From assembly GCF_000019905.1 (NCBI RefSeq), contig NC_010556.1:1204001-1268000 (forward strand): DNA of 64,000 nt, read 5' to 3'. Shown here one piece after another: positions 26,768-34,565 of this stretch; position 1 is the stretch's first letter; each line of letters begins with the position of its first letter. Source of the stretch: Exiguobacterium artemiae 255-15. GTDB lineage: Bacteria > Bacillota > Bacilli > Exiguobacteriales > Exiguobacteriaceae. Made by a program: the position numbers and the translations under genes. Below the pieces are notes generated by a model, which saw only the letters and a list, made by a program, of their open reading frames with translations, searched no databases and was not told the origin of the DNA.

Positions 26768-27235
26768 ATGAAGATGGATATCAAGTTTACAGTAGGGCAA
26801 CAACGCTTTAACCACCGGGCAGCGGCAGTCATTATCAAAGACGGACATCTGTTGATTCACCGGAATGTCCGGGATGAGTTTTGGGCATTGCCGGGCGGAA
26901 GGATTCAATTGATGGAGAACGGGGAGGCGGCAATCGTCCGGGAAATCAAAGAAGAACTCGGATTAAAGGCCGAGGTCACACGCTTTTTATCCGTTCATGA
27001 AAACTTTTTTACATATGAAGACGTGTCTTTTCATGAAGTCGGCTTTTATTATGAAGTAACTATTTTGGGTGATATGGCGGTCACGACCGAAGAATTTTTT
27101 GGAGTGGAAGGCGAAGAATTGATTTATCGATATGTTCCAATCGAACAATTAGAGACAGTGAAGCTGTATCCTGAAAAATTGATGAAAATGATTCAGTGTG
27201 GTGAATGGTCGCCATTATTTTCAAATGAAGAATGA
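26768..27235 (+). CDS. Nudix hydrolase
   Basis: 155 residues from ATG 26768 (GGAGGAG before it; ATG 26774 is possible). The Nudix box is perfect: G, five residues, E, seven residues, REIKEELGL (about residues 48-70). It hydrolyses a nucleoside diphosphate linked to another group; the substrate cannot be told from sequence. FWALPGG before the box is typical of the YtkD/MutT-like soluble group. Cytoplasmic, monocistronic, terminator follows. Confidence 0.92.
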   Translation: MKMDIKFTVGQQRFNHRAAAVIIKDGHLLIHRNVRDEFWALPGGRIQLMENGEAAIVREIKEELGLKAEVTRFLSVHENFFTYEDVSFHEVGFYYEVTILGDMAVTTEEFFGVEGEELIYRYVPIEQLETVKLYPEKLMKMIQCGEWSPLFSNEE

Positions 27236-27276
27236 CTATGTTACTTTTCTTCTTTTCATATAGAAGAAACGAACTA

Positions 27277-27306
27277 AAAAAACGATAATTTTTATCGTTT
27301 TTTTTT
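27277..27306 (+). terminator. terminator of Nudix gene
   Basis: AAAACGATAA / TTATCGTTTT stem with T tail. Confidence 0.75.
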
Positions 27307-27314
27307 CGTTAGAC

Positions 27315-27339
27315 GTTTATTGATATATGGCAAGGGAAT
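27315..27339 (+). promoter_or_regulatory. sigma-B-type promoter
   Basis: GTTTAT, 13 bases, GGGAAT resembles the general-stress consensus GTTTAA-N13/14-GGGTAT, 45 bp before the SDR gene. The B. subtilis relative YdaD (GSP39) is sigma-B dependent, which supports it. Confidence 0.6.
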
Positions 27340-27383
27340 GTTAATGAAGGTAGTCATTAAATAGTGAAAAGGGGTTGGGTCAT

Positions 27384-28259
27384 ATGCGTGAAGAAGAATT
27401 GGAGCAGATGCATCAACAAGCACGGGGACAAACACAGGATCAGCAACCGGGAATCGAAGCGGAAATGCATCCTGAACCGGTGTACGACGACCCGGAATAC
27501 GTCGGATCAGGTAAGTTGAAAGGCAAAGTGGCGTTGGTGACAGGGGGAGACAGCGGTATTGGGCGTGCCGTCGCGATCGCCTATGCCAAAGAGGGCGCTA
27601 ACGTCGCCATCGTGTACTTAAATGAGGGACGGGATGCAGAAAAAACGAAACAATTGATTGAAGGGTATGGTGTCAAGGCACTGGCGCTTGCGAAAGATGT
27701 CAGTCAACCGGAGAACGCCCAACCGATCATTGATCAGGTCATTCAAGAGTTTGGTCAATTGAATATCCTGGTCAACAATGCCGGAAAACAGTTTCCGCAA
27801 GACGATTTCTTGGCGATCACACCGGATCAGTTAAAAGAGACGTTCGAAACGAATCTCTTTTCAATGTTCTATCTGACGCAGGCTGCGTTACCGCATTTGA
27901 ACAAGGAAGATTCGATCATCAATACATCGTCCGTCACGGCGTATCGCGGGGCACCATCACTGATCGATTACTCGGCAACCAAAGGGGCAATCACGACGTT
28001 GACGCGTTCGCTGGCGTCAAACTTGATTGAAAAAGGGATTCGCGTCAATGCCGTTGCACCCGGTCCGATTTGGACGCCGCTCATCCCGGCAACGTTCACA
28101 AAAGAAAAGGTGGAAGCACACGGGGAAGACACACCGATGAAACGACGCGGCCAACCGTCGGAAAACGCACCGGCGTATGTCTACCTGGCGTCACGCGACT
28201 CCAGTTACGTCACCGGTCAAACGATTCATATCAACGGCGGCGATTACATTACATCATAA
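27384..28259 (+). CDS. general-stress SDR oxidoreductase (YdaD/YhdF-like)
   Basis: 291 residues from ATG 27384 after AAAGGGG. The long N-terminal extension rich in Gln and Glu with MHPEPVYDDPEYVGSGKLKGKVALVTGG is the hallmark of the GSP39 group. Cofactor motif TGGDSGIG, NNAGKQFPQ, catalytic Ser in NTSSVTAYRG, YSATKGA with Tyr and Lys, and a C-terminal TGQTIHINGG. Cytoplasmic NAD(P)-dependent reductase of unknown physiological substrate. A sigma-B-type promoter precedes it. Confidence 0.92.
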   Translation: MREEELEQMHQQARGQTQDQQPGIEAEMHPEPVYDDPEYVGSGKLKGKVALVTGGDSGIGRAVAIAYAKEGANVAIVYLNEGRDAEKTKQLIEGYGVKALALAKDVSQPENAQPIIDQVIQEFGQLNILVNNAGKQFPQDDFLAITPDQLKETFETNLFSMFYLTQAALPHLNKEDSIINTSSVTAYRGAPSLIDYSATKGAITTLTRSLASNLIEKGIRVNAVAPGPIWTPLIPATFTKEKVEAHGEDTPMKRRGQPSENAPAYVYLASRDSSYVTGQTIHINGGDYITS

Positions 28260-28272
28260 GGAGGAACTCATC

Positions 28273-28461
28273 ATGAAGAAAAATCCGAATGAAGTGCCGG
28301 AACACGAACCGGATCAACAACCGGACGAGATTCCGACAACACCACCGTCCGAAGTGCCGGAGACACCGCAGGAAGATCCAATCCGTCAACCGGAGCCGGA
28401 CACGTTCCCGGAACCAACGGAAATTCCGGATACACCGCAAGAAGATCCGAACCCTTACTAA
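28273..28461 (+). CDS. Pro/Glu-rich small protein
   Basis: 62 residues. Built from imperfect repeats: EVPETPQEDP and EIPDTPQEDP, with prolines almost every third residue. Disordered, acidic, no signal peptide. ATG follows AAGGAGGA and the gene starts 13 bp after the stress SDR, so both should be induced together. No family recognised. Confidence 0.7.
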   Translation: MKKNPNEVPEHEPDQQPDEIPTTPPSEVPETPQEDPIRQPEPDTFPEPTEIPDTPQEDPNPY

Positions 28462-28469
28462 ACCGATGC

Positions 28470-28506
28470 AACTGATTCCGGAGATAGTCCGGAATCAGTT
28501 TTTTTT
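28470..28506 (+). terminator. terminator of stress operon
   Basis: AACTGATTCCGGA, GATAG, TCCGGAATCAGTT: thirteen-pair perfect stem and T tail. Confidence 0.9.
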
Positions 28507-28594
28507 GTCAGAAAAGTAAAAATATGCATTTTAATGGGAACCCTTACATAAAATCATCCGTATAAAAAATTATACAAAAAAGGGGGAAGAACAC

Positions 28595-28885
28595 ATGGAA
28601 TTTCTGTTAGCATTTCTCTCACTAGGGGCAGGGTTTTGGTTTTTTTACAGTTATTTACTCGGATTTCGCAACAAAAACATCACGATGACGTTTGACGATC
28701 GGTTCTATGCACTCGAAGATCACGTCAAAGCGATTGAACAAAAATTAAAACAGGATGGAAAACTGGTCGAATATTTAGGGAACCGTCGCTTTTTGGTTAA
28801 TGGAAAACGGTATCTGTTCGTCGAGCGGACGGTACCAATGTCGGGGATTCCGGTTCAACAGACGATTTTGGAATATCAAAAGTAA
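28595..28885 (+). CDS. small membrane-anchored hypothetical protein
   Basis: 96 residues with one N-terminal transmembrane helix (about 3-25), then a predicted helix rich in Lys and Glu and a beta-type tail (RRFLVNGKRYLFVERTVPM). ATG follows AAAAGGGGGAAG. Monocistronic between two terminators. Family not recognised. Confidence 0.65.
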   Translation: MEFLLAFLSLGAGFWFFYSYLLGFRNKNITMTFDDRFYALEDHVKAIEQKLKQDGKLVEYLGNRRFLVNGKRYLFVERTVPMSGIPVQQTILEYQK

Positions 28886-28894
28886 TGGAACTCA

Positions 28895-28933
28895 AGATGT
28901 TGTCTCTATTTTAGAGACAGCATCTTTTTTTTT
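28895..28933 (+). terminator. intrinsic terminator
   Basis: AGATGTTGTCTCTA / TAGAGACAGCATCT stem with eight T residues. Confidence 0.88.
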
Positions 28934-28942
28934 GGAAAGTAA

Positions 28943-29003
28943 TTGACAGCCAACTGTATTACCCGTATGATACAGAAAGAAAGTGTATTACTGTTTTAAT
29001 ACA
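28943..29003 (+). promoter_or_regulatory. sigma-A promoter with two operators of GntR/YtrA type
   Basis: TTGACA at 28943, 17 bases, TATGAT at 28966: near-consensus promoter. An inverted repeat CTGTAT...ATACAG (28954-28975) covers the -10 box and a second, TGTATTA, CTGTTT, TAATACA (28984-29003), follows. Both carry the TGTAT/ATACA half-site, as expected for autorepression by the adjacent YtrA-like regulator. Confidence 0.7.
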
Positions 29004-29032
29004 ATGAACGGAAGAAGGAGGTCAAGGACCTG

Positions 29033-29413
29033 ATGCAATTTGACCAAAGAAGCCCGGTGTATCTTCAAGTCGTCCGTTGGTTCAAGGAACAAATCGCAAC
29101 GGAAGAACTGAAGTGCGGACAGGAAATCCCATCGCGCCGGGAAATCGCCGCGCAGCTGGGAATCAATCCAAATACAGCGCAGAAAGCCTATAAAGAGATG
29201 GAGGAACAAAATTTGATCACGACAGAACGAAACGTCCCGAGTAAGATCACGATGGATCAGGAAATCGTCAAAAAAGTCCGGACGGAGATGCTCGATGAAG
29301 CCGTCGCCCAGTTCATCGAGGCCGTCCAAGCGATTCAGATTCCGCTTGGCGAAGTCGTCACGAAAGTCGAAACCGTCTATCAATCAACGGAACGGAGGAA
29401 GGTCGATGCTTGA
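29033..29413 (+). CDS. GntR-family regulator, YtrA subfamily
   Basis: 126 residues, the short YtrA type lacking a large effector domain. Winged helix: SPVYLQVVRWFKEQIATEEL then IPSRREIAAQLGINPNTAQKAYKEMEEQNLI. YtrA-type proteins repress their own ABC operons and respond to cell-wall antibiotics in B. subtilis. It overlaps the ABC ATPase start and is preceded by a strong promoter with two inverted repeats. Confidence 0.92.
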   Translation: MQFDQRSPVYLQVVRWFKEQIATEELKCGQEIPSRREIAAQLGINPNTAQKAYKEMEEQNLITTERNVPSKITMDQEIVKKVRTEMLDEAVAQFIEAVQAIQIPLGEVVTKVETVYQSTERRKVDA

Positions 29414-30086
29414 AGTCCATGGCTTGAAAAAACGATACGGTCGGAAAAAACCGATTCTTGAAGGGGTCTCCTTTTCGGTGCGTCCGGACAGCATCACCTG
29501 TCTGATCGGTTTAAACGGCGAAGGAAAATCAACGATCTTAAAAGCCATCATGGGACTCGTCCCGGTCGATGCCGGAACCGTCCTCGTCGACGGCGAGGTC
29601 TCACGCGATAAAATTGCCTTCGTTCCGGACCTGCAGACGATGCCCGGCTATATGACGATCGGGGATGCGCTTCTTTACATGAACGACTATTATCCGGACT
29701 GGAATCCGAAAGTCGCCGAAGAACTGATGGGGTTGTTCAAGTTACTGACGACTGACAAAATTTTGGAACTGTCAAAAGGGAATCAGGCGAAGTTCAGTTT
29801 GGTGCTTGGTTTTGCACTGGACCGTCCGTACCTGTTGCTCGACGAACCGTTTGCCGGAATTGATTTATTTACGAAAGAACAGATTGCCTGGATCTTTTCG
29901 AGTCATTACATGGAAGGACGCGGCATCCTGATGACGACACATGAAATCATCGAAATCGAACACCTGATTGACCGGGTTGTCTTTTTGCAGGACGGTCGGA
30001 TCATCGATGAACACGATACGGAAGAGATGCGTGAAGTATACGGAAAATCGGTCCAGGACCGGATGCGGGAGGTTTATCAGCGATGA
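29406..30086 (+). CDS. ABC transporter ATP-binding protein
   Basis: 226 residues from ATG 29406, overlapping the regulator's stop. Walker A is GLNGEGKST, Walker B LLLDEPFAGID, switch His in TTHEI. The signature is LSKGNQAK rather than LSGGQ, a form common in YtrB/BcrA-like exporters. The partner permease starts four bases before its stop. Probably exports or disposes of lipid-linked or antimicrobial compounds; inferred from YtrA context. Confidence 0.9.
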   Translation: MLEVHGLKKRYGRKKPILEGVSFSVRPDSITCLIGLNGEGKSTILKAIMGLVPVDAGTVLVDGEVSRDKIAFVPDLQTMPGYMTIGDALLYMNDYYPDWNPKVAEELMGLFKLLTTDKILELSKGNQAKFSLVLGFALDRPYLLLDEPFAGIDLFTKEQIAWIFSSHYMEGRGILMTTHEIIEIEHLIDRVVFLQDGRIIDEHDTEEMREVYGKSVQDRMREVYQR

Positions 30087-30895
30087 AACAGTACCTGATG
30101 TTAACGAACGAAGAGTTAAAACGAAGCTGGAAAATGATTATATCTATCATCCTCGCGATGGCGGGTATTGAAATCCTGACCGTCGTCGGACGGGTCATCT
30201 ATCATGAACGTCAGGTGCAGGAGTATATGAGTTACGCCAAAGTAAGCGAATCCGATGCTATCCGCACGATTGAAAAGTTATCGTTTGAACAAGCTAGCTC
30301 GTATTTCAGCTATATTATCTTGATCGGAGTAGCTCTTGTGTTGCTGTATGCCGTCCAGATTTGGTACCGGGACTGGCTTGGAGAGTCCAAGTACATATAC
30401 CGTTTACTGTTGTTACCGGGCAACCGGGCAAAAATCTTTTTTGCTAAATTTACCTCGCTGGCTCTTGTCATCATTAGCTTCATTGGTTTGCAGTGGGTAG
30501 TCATTCAGCTCAGTTTTGTCATATTCAACTGGATGATTAAGGATGACTACCGTGCAACTTCTACTCTTGGATTGTCGCGGACTTTAAAACAGTTATATAC
30601 GATGAATCTTGTAGATGTACTCGTCATTGTAACGCTCGCCCTGTTTACCGTCAGCTTTTTGTTTATGCTCATACTGCTGGAGCGGTCGTATCGGAAAACA
30701 AAAGGACTATTGTTCATCGTCCTTGAAGTCATTGCTATTGTCGTGATCATGATGGGCGGTATGTACATCATTGAAACGCTCGATATCTTTTTATCACAGG
30801 AAATATCAGCAATCATGATAGCGATTTTTGTTCTCTATTTTATTTATACGATTTGGAAAAGCCTGCGCTTGTTAAAATGGAAAATTTCGGTCTGA
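30083..30895 (+). CDS. ABC transporter permease
   Basis: 270 residues, about six transmembrane helices, no recognisable signature beyond topology. Starts with ATGA overlap with the ATPase, so they are translationally coupled. WYRDWLGESKYIYRLLLLPGNR between helices 2 and 3 is like the loop in ABC-2-type permeases of YtrC/D or bacitracin-type exporters. Confidence 0.8.
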   Translation: MKQYLMLTNEELKRSWKMIISIILAMAGIEILTVVGRVIYHERQVQEYMSYAKVSESDAIRTIEKLSFEQASSYFSYIILIGVALVLLYAVQIWYRDWLGESKYIYRLLLLPGNRAKIFFAKFTSLALVIISFIGLQWVVIQLSFVIFNWMIKDDYRATSTLGLSRTLKQLYTMNLVDVLVIVTLALFTVSFLFMLILLERSYRKTKGLLFIVLEVIAIVVIMMGGMYIIETLDIFLSQEISAIMIAIFVLYFIYTIWKSLRLLKWKISV

Positions 30896-30905
30896 GGAGG
30901 ACGTC

Positions 30906-31985
30906 ATGCGAAAATTTAAATTTGTAGTTATTCTGGCAGTCGTCAGTGTTTTGACGCTCGGCATTTATACCGTCTTTATTCAATCGATCGAGGAATCGGA
31001 TTTTACCGTGGAGACGATCAAAGGGAATCCGAAACAACCGGAAGTCCGGTCCATTCAAGCGGAACTATACGATAACGGTTTAAAAGATGTGGATTATAAC
31101 GTTGAATTAGACGGTCATGTTCAAAAAAAGACCAATAATTTTATCAGCGATCTGTTTGAGAATCCGTCTGAGGAAAAGCGGGCTCCGGCTGACTTTCGGC
31201 GCTTCATCCGTTCTGATTACGTCACTATGCTGAAACAGGACGGCATTTCATATGCGATGGGTGCGCCGGACAATACTAAGTGGGAACTTCAGTACTGGGA
31301 AGAAGGCAAGCAGCGCGTCGTTAAAAAAATCTTTCCGGCACCTGCTGAAGCTCGGAAATTAGGGGAAACTCAAATCACGCCGTATAAGAAAATCGGGGAC
31401 AGTTTATATGTCACGATCTACGATCTGCAAACGGAAGTCGGCACGCAGTTATACAAAATCGATTTAAAAGGCGATAGCATTCAAAAAATTAATTTATCTG
31501 TTTCTTCTCAAGATGAAATCTCGCTCTTAGGAATTCATAATGAAGTGATTGTCTATTACGTGATGGAAAATATTAATGGAACAGATGTAAGTAAAGAAAA
31601 ATTATACATGAGCAACGGAAAAACAACAAAGCGCTTAAAAGGCTTAAAATCATTCAGCAACGGGCAAACGGAACTCAGTGCAGATGGCTCGAAGCTGATT
31701 GTACTTGAACGTGAAATGAACGATTTCAACTGGACTTTGTATGACATAAAAACAAAGCAAGTAGAAAAACATTCAATGGATATCCCGTTAGTGACGGATG
31801 AGTTTGGATTGGGTGAGTATACTACGCTTAAGGATGGTTTGATTTATACGGCGAATCGGTTGAATGATGGGATTTACAATGTTCGAGTCATCGATCCATT
31901 ATCCGACCGCATTTTGTATGAAGGAAACATTAAAGACAAACTGAAGCGCGAAGAGACATCCCTAAACGGGCTGGTCTTGAAATAA
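30906..31985 (+). CDS. membrane-anchored hypothetical protein
   Basis: 359 residues. N-terminal signal anchor (about residues 5-25) and a beta-rich extracellular part with repeats of the type GDSLYVTIYDLQ, NEVIVYYVMEN, GSKLIVLEREMNDFNWTLYDIKT, suggesting a propeller-like fold. Last gene of the GntR operon, 10 bp after the permease, so it may be an accessory or sensing subunit. No family recognised. GAGGAGG precedes the ATG. Confidence 0.7.
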   Translation: MRKFKFVVILAVVSVLTLGIYTVFIQSIEESDFTVETIKGNPKQPEVRSIQAELYDNGLKDVDYNVELDGHVQKKTNNFISDLFENPSEEKRAPADFRRFIRSDYVTMLKQDGISYAMGAPDNTKWELQYWEEGKQRVVKKIFPAPAEARKLGETQITPYKKIGDSLYVTIYDLQTEVGTQLYKIDLKGDSIQKINLSVSSQDEISLLGIHNEVIVYYVMENINGTDVSKEKLYMSNGKTTKRLKGLKSFSNGQTELSADGSKLIVLEREMNDFNWTLYDIKTKQVEKHSMDIPLVTDEFGLGEYTTLKDGLIYTANRLNDGIYNVRVIDPLSDRILYEGNIKDKLKREETSLNGLVLK

Positions 31986-32009
31986 TAATGATACTTTTGA
32001 CATTACAGC

Positions 32010-32056
32010 AAAAAACGCAATCTGAAACTCTCAAGGAGTTCCGGATTGCGTTTTTC
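32010..32056. terminator. bidirectional terminator
   Basis: AAAAACGCAATC-TGAAACTC / GAGTTCCG-GATTGCGTTTTT stem between convergent operon end and the NlpC/P60-like gene. Confidence 0.85.
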
Positions 32057-32060
32057 AATC

Positions 32061-32558
32061 TTATTGATACGATTTGATGATGATATCCTGTTTCGCATAG
32101 TAACTCCACGTCAGGTCCTGCGATTCGACCTTTTTCGTTGTCACGGCAACGAATTTATTTTTACCGGTATAGATTCCGACGAAGTTCGGCGCTTTCGCCT
32201 TTTTCGCCTGAACGAATAACAAGTCGCCCGGCATCGCTTTTTTGAGTGTGACGGTTTTAAGAGGCATCGCAGCTTGTTTTGCAATCGTCCGTTCGAGTTT
32301 CAGATCACTTTTTTGATACACGTATTGCGTGAAGCCGGATGCATCAAATCCTTTTGTTGTCGTGCCACCTTCTTTATACGGAGTCCCAATCAATGATGTC
32401 GCGAGTTTTGCAATCGCGGCTTTCTTTTTCGCGAGTGCTTTTTCCGATAATGGTTTTGGTGTCTCGGCTTTAGTCGGTGTTGCAGCAAATGTCGCGATCG
32501 GACTGACCGTCGCTGTCAATAAGAGGGCAGTTAATGGAAGGGCATAATACGATTTCAT
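32061..32558 (-). CDS. secreted NlpC/P60-fold pseudoenzyme
   Basis: 165 residues. Signal peptide ending near TFAA (about residue 25), then a single NlpC/P60 fold. The catalytic Cys motif DCSGF reads DASGF (codon GCA, about residue 73), and the catalytic His in the HVGIY motif is Phe (NFVGIY, about residue 127). The third polar position is also changed (AV for HA). Other fold-defining residues (GTPYKEGG, ERTIAKQ, PGDLLFV) are kept, so it is a maintained but inactive cell-wall binding protein. No linked partner gene. Confidence 0.88.
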   Translation of the reverse strand: MKSYYALPLTALLLTATVSPIATFAATPTKAETPKPLSEKALAKKKAAIAKLATSLIGTPYKEGGTTTKGFDASGFTQYVYQKSDLKLERTIAKQAAMPLKTVTLKKAMPGDLLFVQAKKAKAPNFVGIYTGKNKFVAVTTKKVESQDLTWSYYAKQDIIIKSYQ

Positions 32559-32688
32559 AATAAAATCTCCTTTTACATAAGTGGGATGAAAAACTATCTT
32601 TACCGTATCATGCCGATTGGAAAATAAAGCAACAAATCAGATACGTTCACCTAACAGTCTTGTAAGGTTCGGTCTGAGTCTCCGGTAC

Positions 32689-32746
32689 AAAAAGACGCCT
32701 GTTCCAAGCGCCTCACGAGAGGACACTCTGGAAACAGGCGTTTTTT
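32689..32746 (-). terminator. terminator of MFS gene
   Basis: Long stem AACGCCTGTTTCCAGAG / complementary ACAGGCGT arms flanked by A/T runs; the MFS stop codon lies at its edge. Confidence 0.75.
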
Positions 32747-33935
32747 AAGAACGTTGATCGAGCCGGTGACTGACGGCTGTCAACGCGGCGGCGAGTAAGG
32801 CGACGGCACCGCCGACAAGGGCGATGTTCATCATCGGACCATTCGCATAGACGAGCCCGCCGAGTGCGGAACCGAAGGCAATCCCGACGTTACTTGCGAC
32901 CGGCATCAGCGAAGCAGCAAGCCCTTTCGCTTCCGGATTAAACTTTTCTGCCAGGTCGATCAGATAAATTTGCGTCGACGTCGTCAATAAAATCGACATC
33001 AAGGACATCAAGGCAATGTTGATCAGGCCAAGCGATACCGACGCTGTCGTCACGTAGAGAGCAGCGAGGACGATCGCCTGAACGATGAAGACGAACCGGA
33101 GACGGCCGATCGGATTCCGACTGGCGATTTTACCGGCCAAGATGTTACTGAAGATCGAGACGACACCGTAAGCGAGTAAAATCGGACTGATCCAGGCTGA
33201 CGGCAATTTCAGTTCCAACTCAAGCACGGGCACGAGATACGTATAGACGACGTATGTCGCACCGAATCCGAATGAGGGAATGAAAAAGGCGATCATGATC
33301 CGTGGATTGGCGAGTAAACTGAGCTGTTCGCGGATTGAACCGGACGATTCCGATTGCTGGACCGGAACGACTTTCAAGACAGCAAGCAGGGCGATGACAC
33401 CAAGACTGCTTGTCAGCCAAAACGTGGCGGCGTAACCGGCATGTTGTCCGATGAATGTACCGATCGGCACACCGAGGACGTTTGCCATCGTAAATCCACC
33501 AAAGATGAAGGAAACAGCGACGCCGCGTTTCGCGATTGGCACACTGTCGCTTGCGACGACCATTGCCAGCGAAATCAGGACGCCTGTCAGAACAGCCGTC
33601 ACGATTCGTGACAACAGCAACAGTTCATAATTCGGTGCGATCCCGCTGCAGATATTCAGGATGATCCAGACGAAAATCAGACTGAGCATTAACTTCCGCC
33701 GTTCAAGGTGTCCGGTCAAGGACATCGTAATCGGTGTTCCGATGGCGAAGGCGATCGCAAAGGCGGAGACGAGCGTGCCGGCTTTCGCAATCGTGATGTT
33801 CAGACCGTCCGCAATTTCAGATAAAATACCGACGATGACGAATTCGCTTGTTCCAAGGACAAAAGTCAACATGGATAACGTCGCGATTAACAGCCAGTCG
33901 GCTTGACTCAAACGAGTCGATGATGATGATGACAT
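32745..33935 (-). CDS. MFS exporter, AraJ/DHA1-like
   Basis: 396 residues, 12 transmembrane helices. MFS motif FVLGTSEFVIVGIL in helix 1 is the sugar-efflux/AraJ type, with a loop GHLERRKLMLS between helices 2 and 3 and a motif-C-like glycine/proline helix (ANVLGVPIGTFIGQ). Exports small molecules or drugs by proton antiport; substrate unknown. Start ATG 33935 gives a Ser-rich N-terminus; GTGGGGAA precedes it. Confidence 0.88.
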   Translation of the reverse strand: MSSSSSTRLSQADWLLIATLSMLTFVLGTSEFVIVGILSEIADGLNITIAKAGTLVSAFAIAFAIGTPITMSLTGHLERRKLMLSLIFVWIILNICSGIAPNYELLLLSRIVTAVLTGVLISLAMVVASDSVPIAKRGVAVSFIFGGFTMANVLGVPIGTFIGQHAGYAATFWLTSSLGVIALLAVLKVVPVQQSESSGSIREQLSLLANPRIMIAFFIPSFGFGATYVVYTYLVPVLELELKLPSAWISPILLAYGVVSIFSNILAGKIASRNPIGRLRFVFIVQAIVLAALYVTTASVSLGLINIALMSLMSILLTTSTQIYLIDLAEKFNPEAKGLAASLMPVASNVGIAFGSALGGLVYANGPMMNIALVGGAVALLAAALTAVSHRLDQRS

Positions 33936-34139
33936 AAATAATTCCCCACTTCTGGCGCCTGTGCGCAAAAAAACTATCGTGTATCAGAATAGCATGATTT
34001 AACAAGGGCGGAAACCGAATTTGCCTGACCCGGAAAAAGAAGCATTATTGTGAATAGACAGTCAATTTCACTTATCATGCATTCGGGTATACTAACAGAG
34101 TAGGAAACATCACTTAAATTAGAAAAGGACGTGATCTTG

Positions 34140-34565
34140 ATGCAAGCAACAGTCATTTGGAATCAAAAGATGGGCTTCAGCGGGGAGACCGAATCCGGAC
34201 ATCACCTAGCGATGGATGCAGCGCCGGAAAACGGCGGGGACAATCAGGCACCCCGGCCGACAGAACTCCTGCTTCACGCCGTCGCCGGTTGTACCGGCAT
34301 CGACATTGTCTCGATTTTAGAAAAGATGCGCTTGACGCTGACGTCATTTGAGATGGATATTGAAGGAGAACGGGCGGATGATCATCCCCGGCGTTTCACG
34401 ACGATCTCGATTCATTACCGGCTCGAAGGTGATTTACCGGACGATAAAGTCCGCCGGGCGATTGCCTTATCAAAAGACAAATACTGCTCGGTCTCACAAT
34501 CGCTGAACGCAGAAATTGAAGTCTATTACTCGATCAACGGCGTCCGGAACGAGGAACCGATTTGA
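34140..34565 (+). CDS. OsmC-family peroxiredoxin-like protein
   Basis: 141 residues from ATG 34140 (AAAGGAC before it; GTG 34131 possible). Contains the two redox cysteines of OsmC/Ohr proteins, AGCTGIDIVSIL (about residue 53) and KYCSVSQSL (about residue 118). Reduces peroxides in other members; the YhfA-like subgroup here has uncertain substrate. Its stop overlaps the TTG start of the next gene, so they are coupled. Confidence 0.9.
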   Translation: MQATVIWNQKMGFSGETESGHHLAMDAAPENGGDNQAPRPTELLLHAVAGCTGIDIVSILEKMRLTLTSFEMDIEGERADDHPRRFTTISIHYRLEGDLPDDKVRRAIALSKDKYCSVSQSLNAEIEVYYSINGVRNEEPI

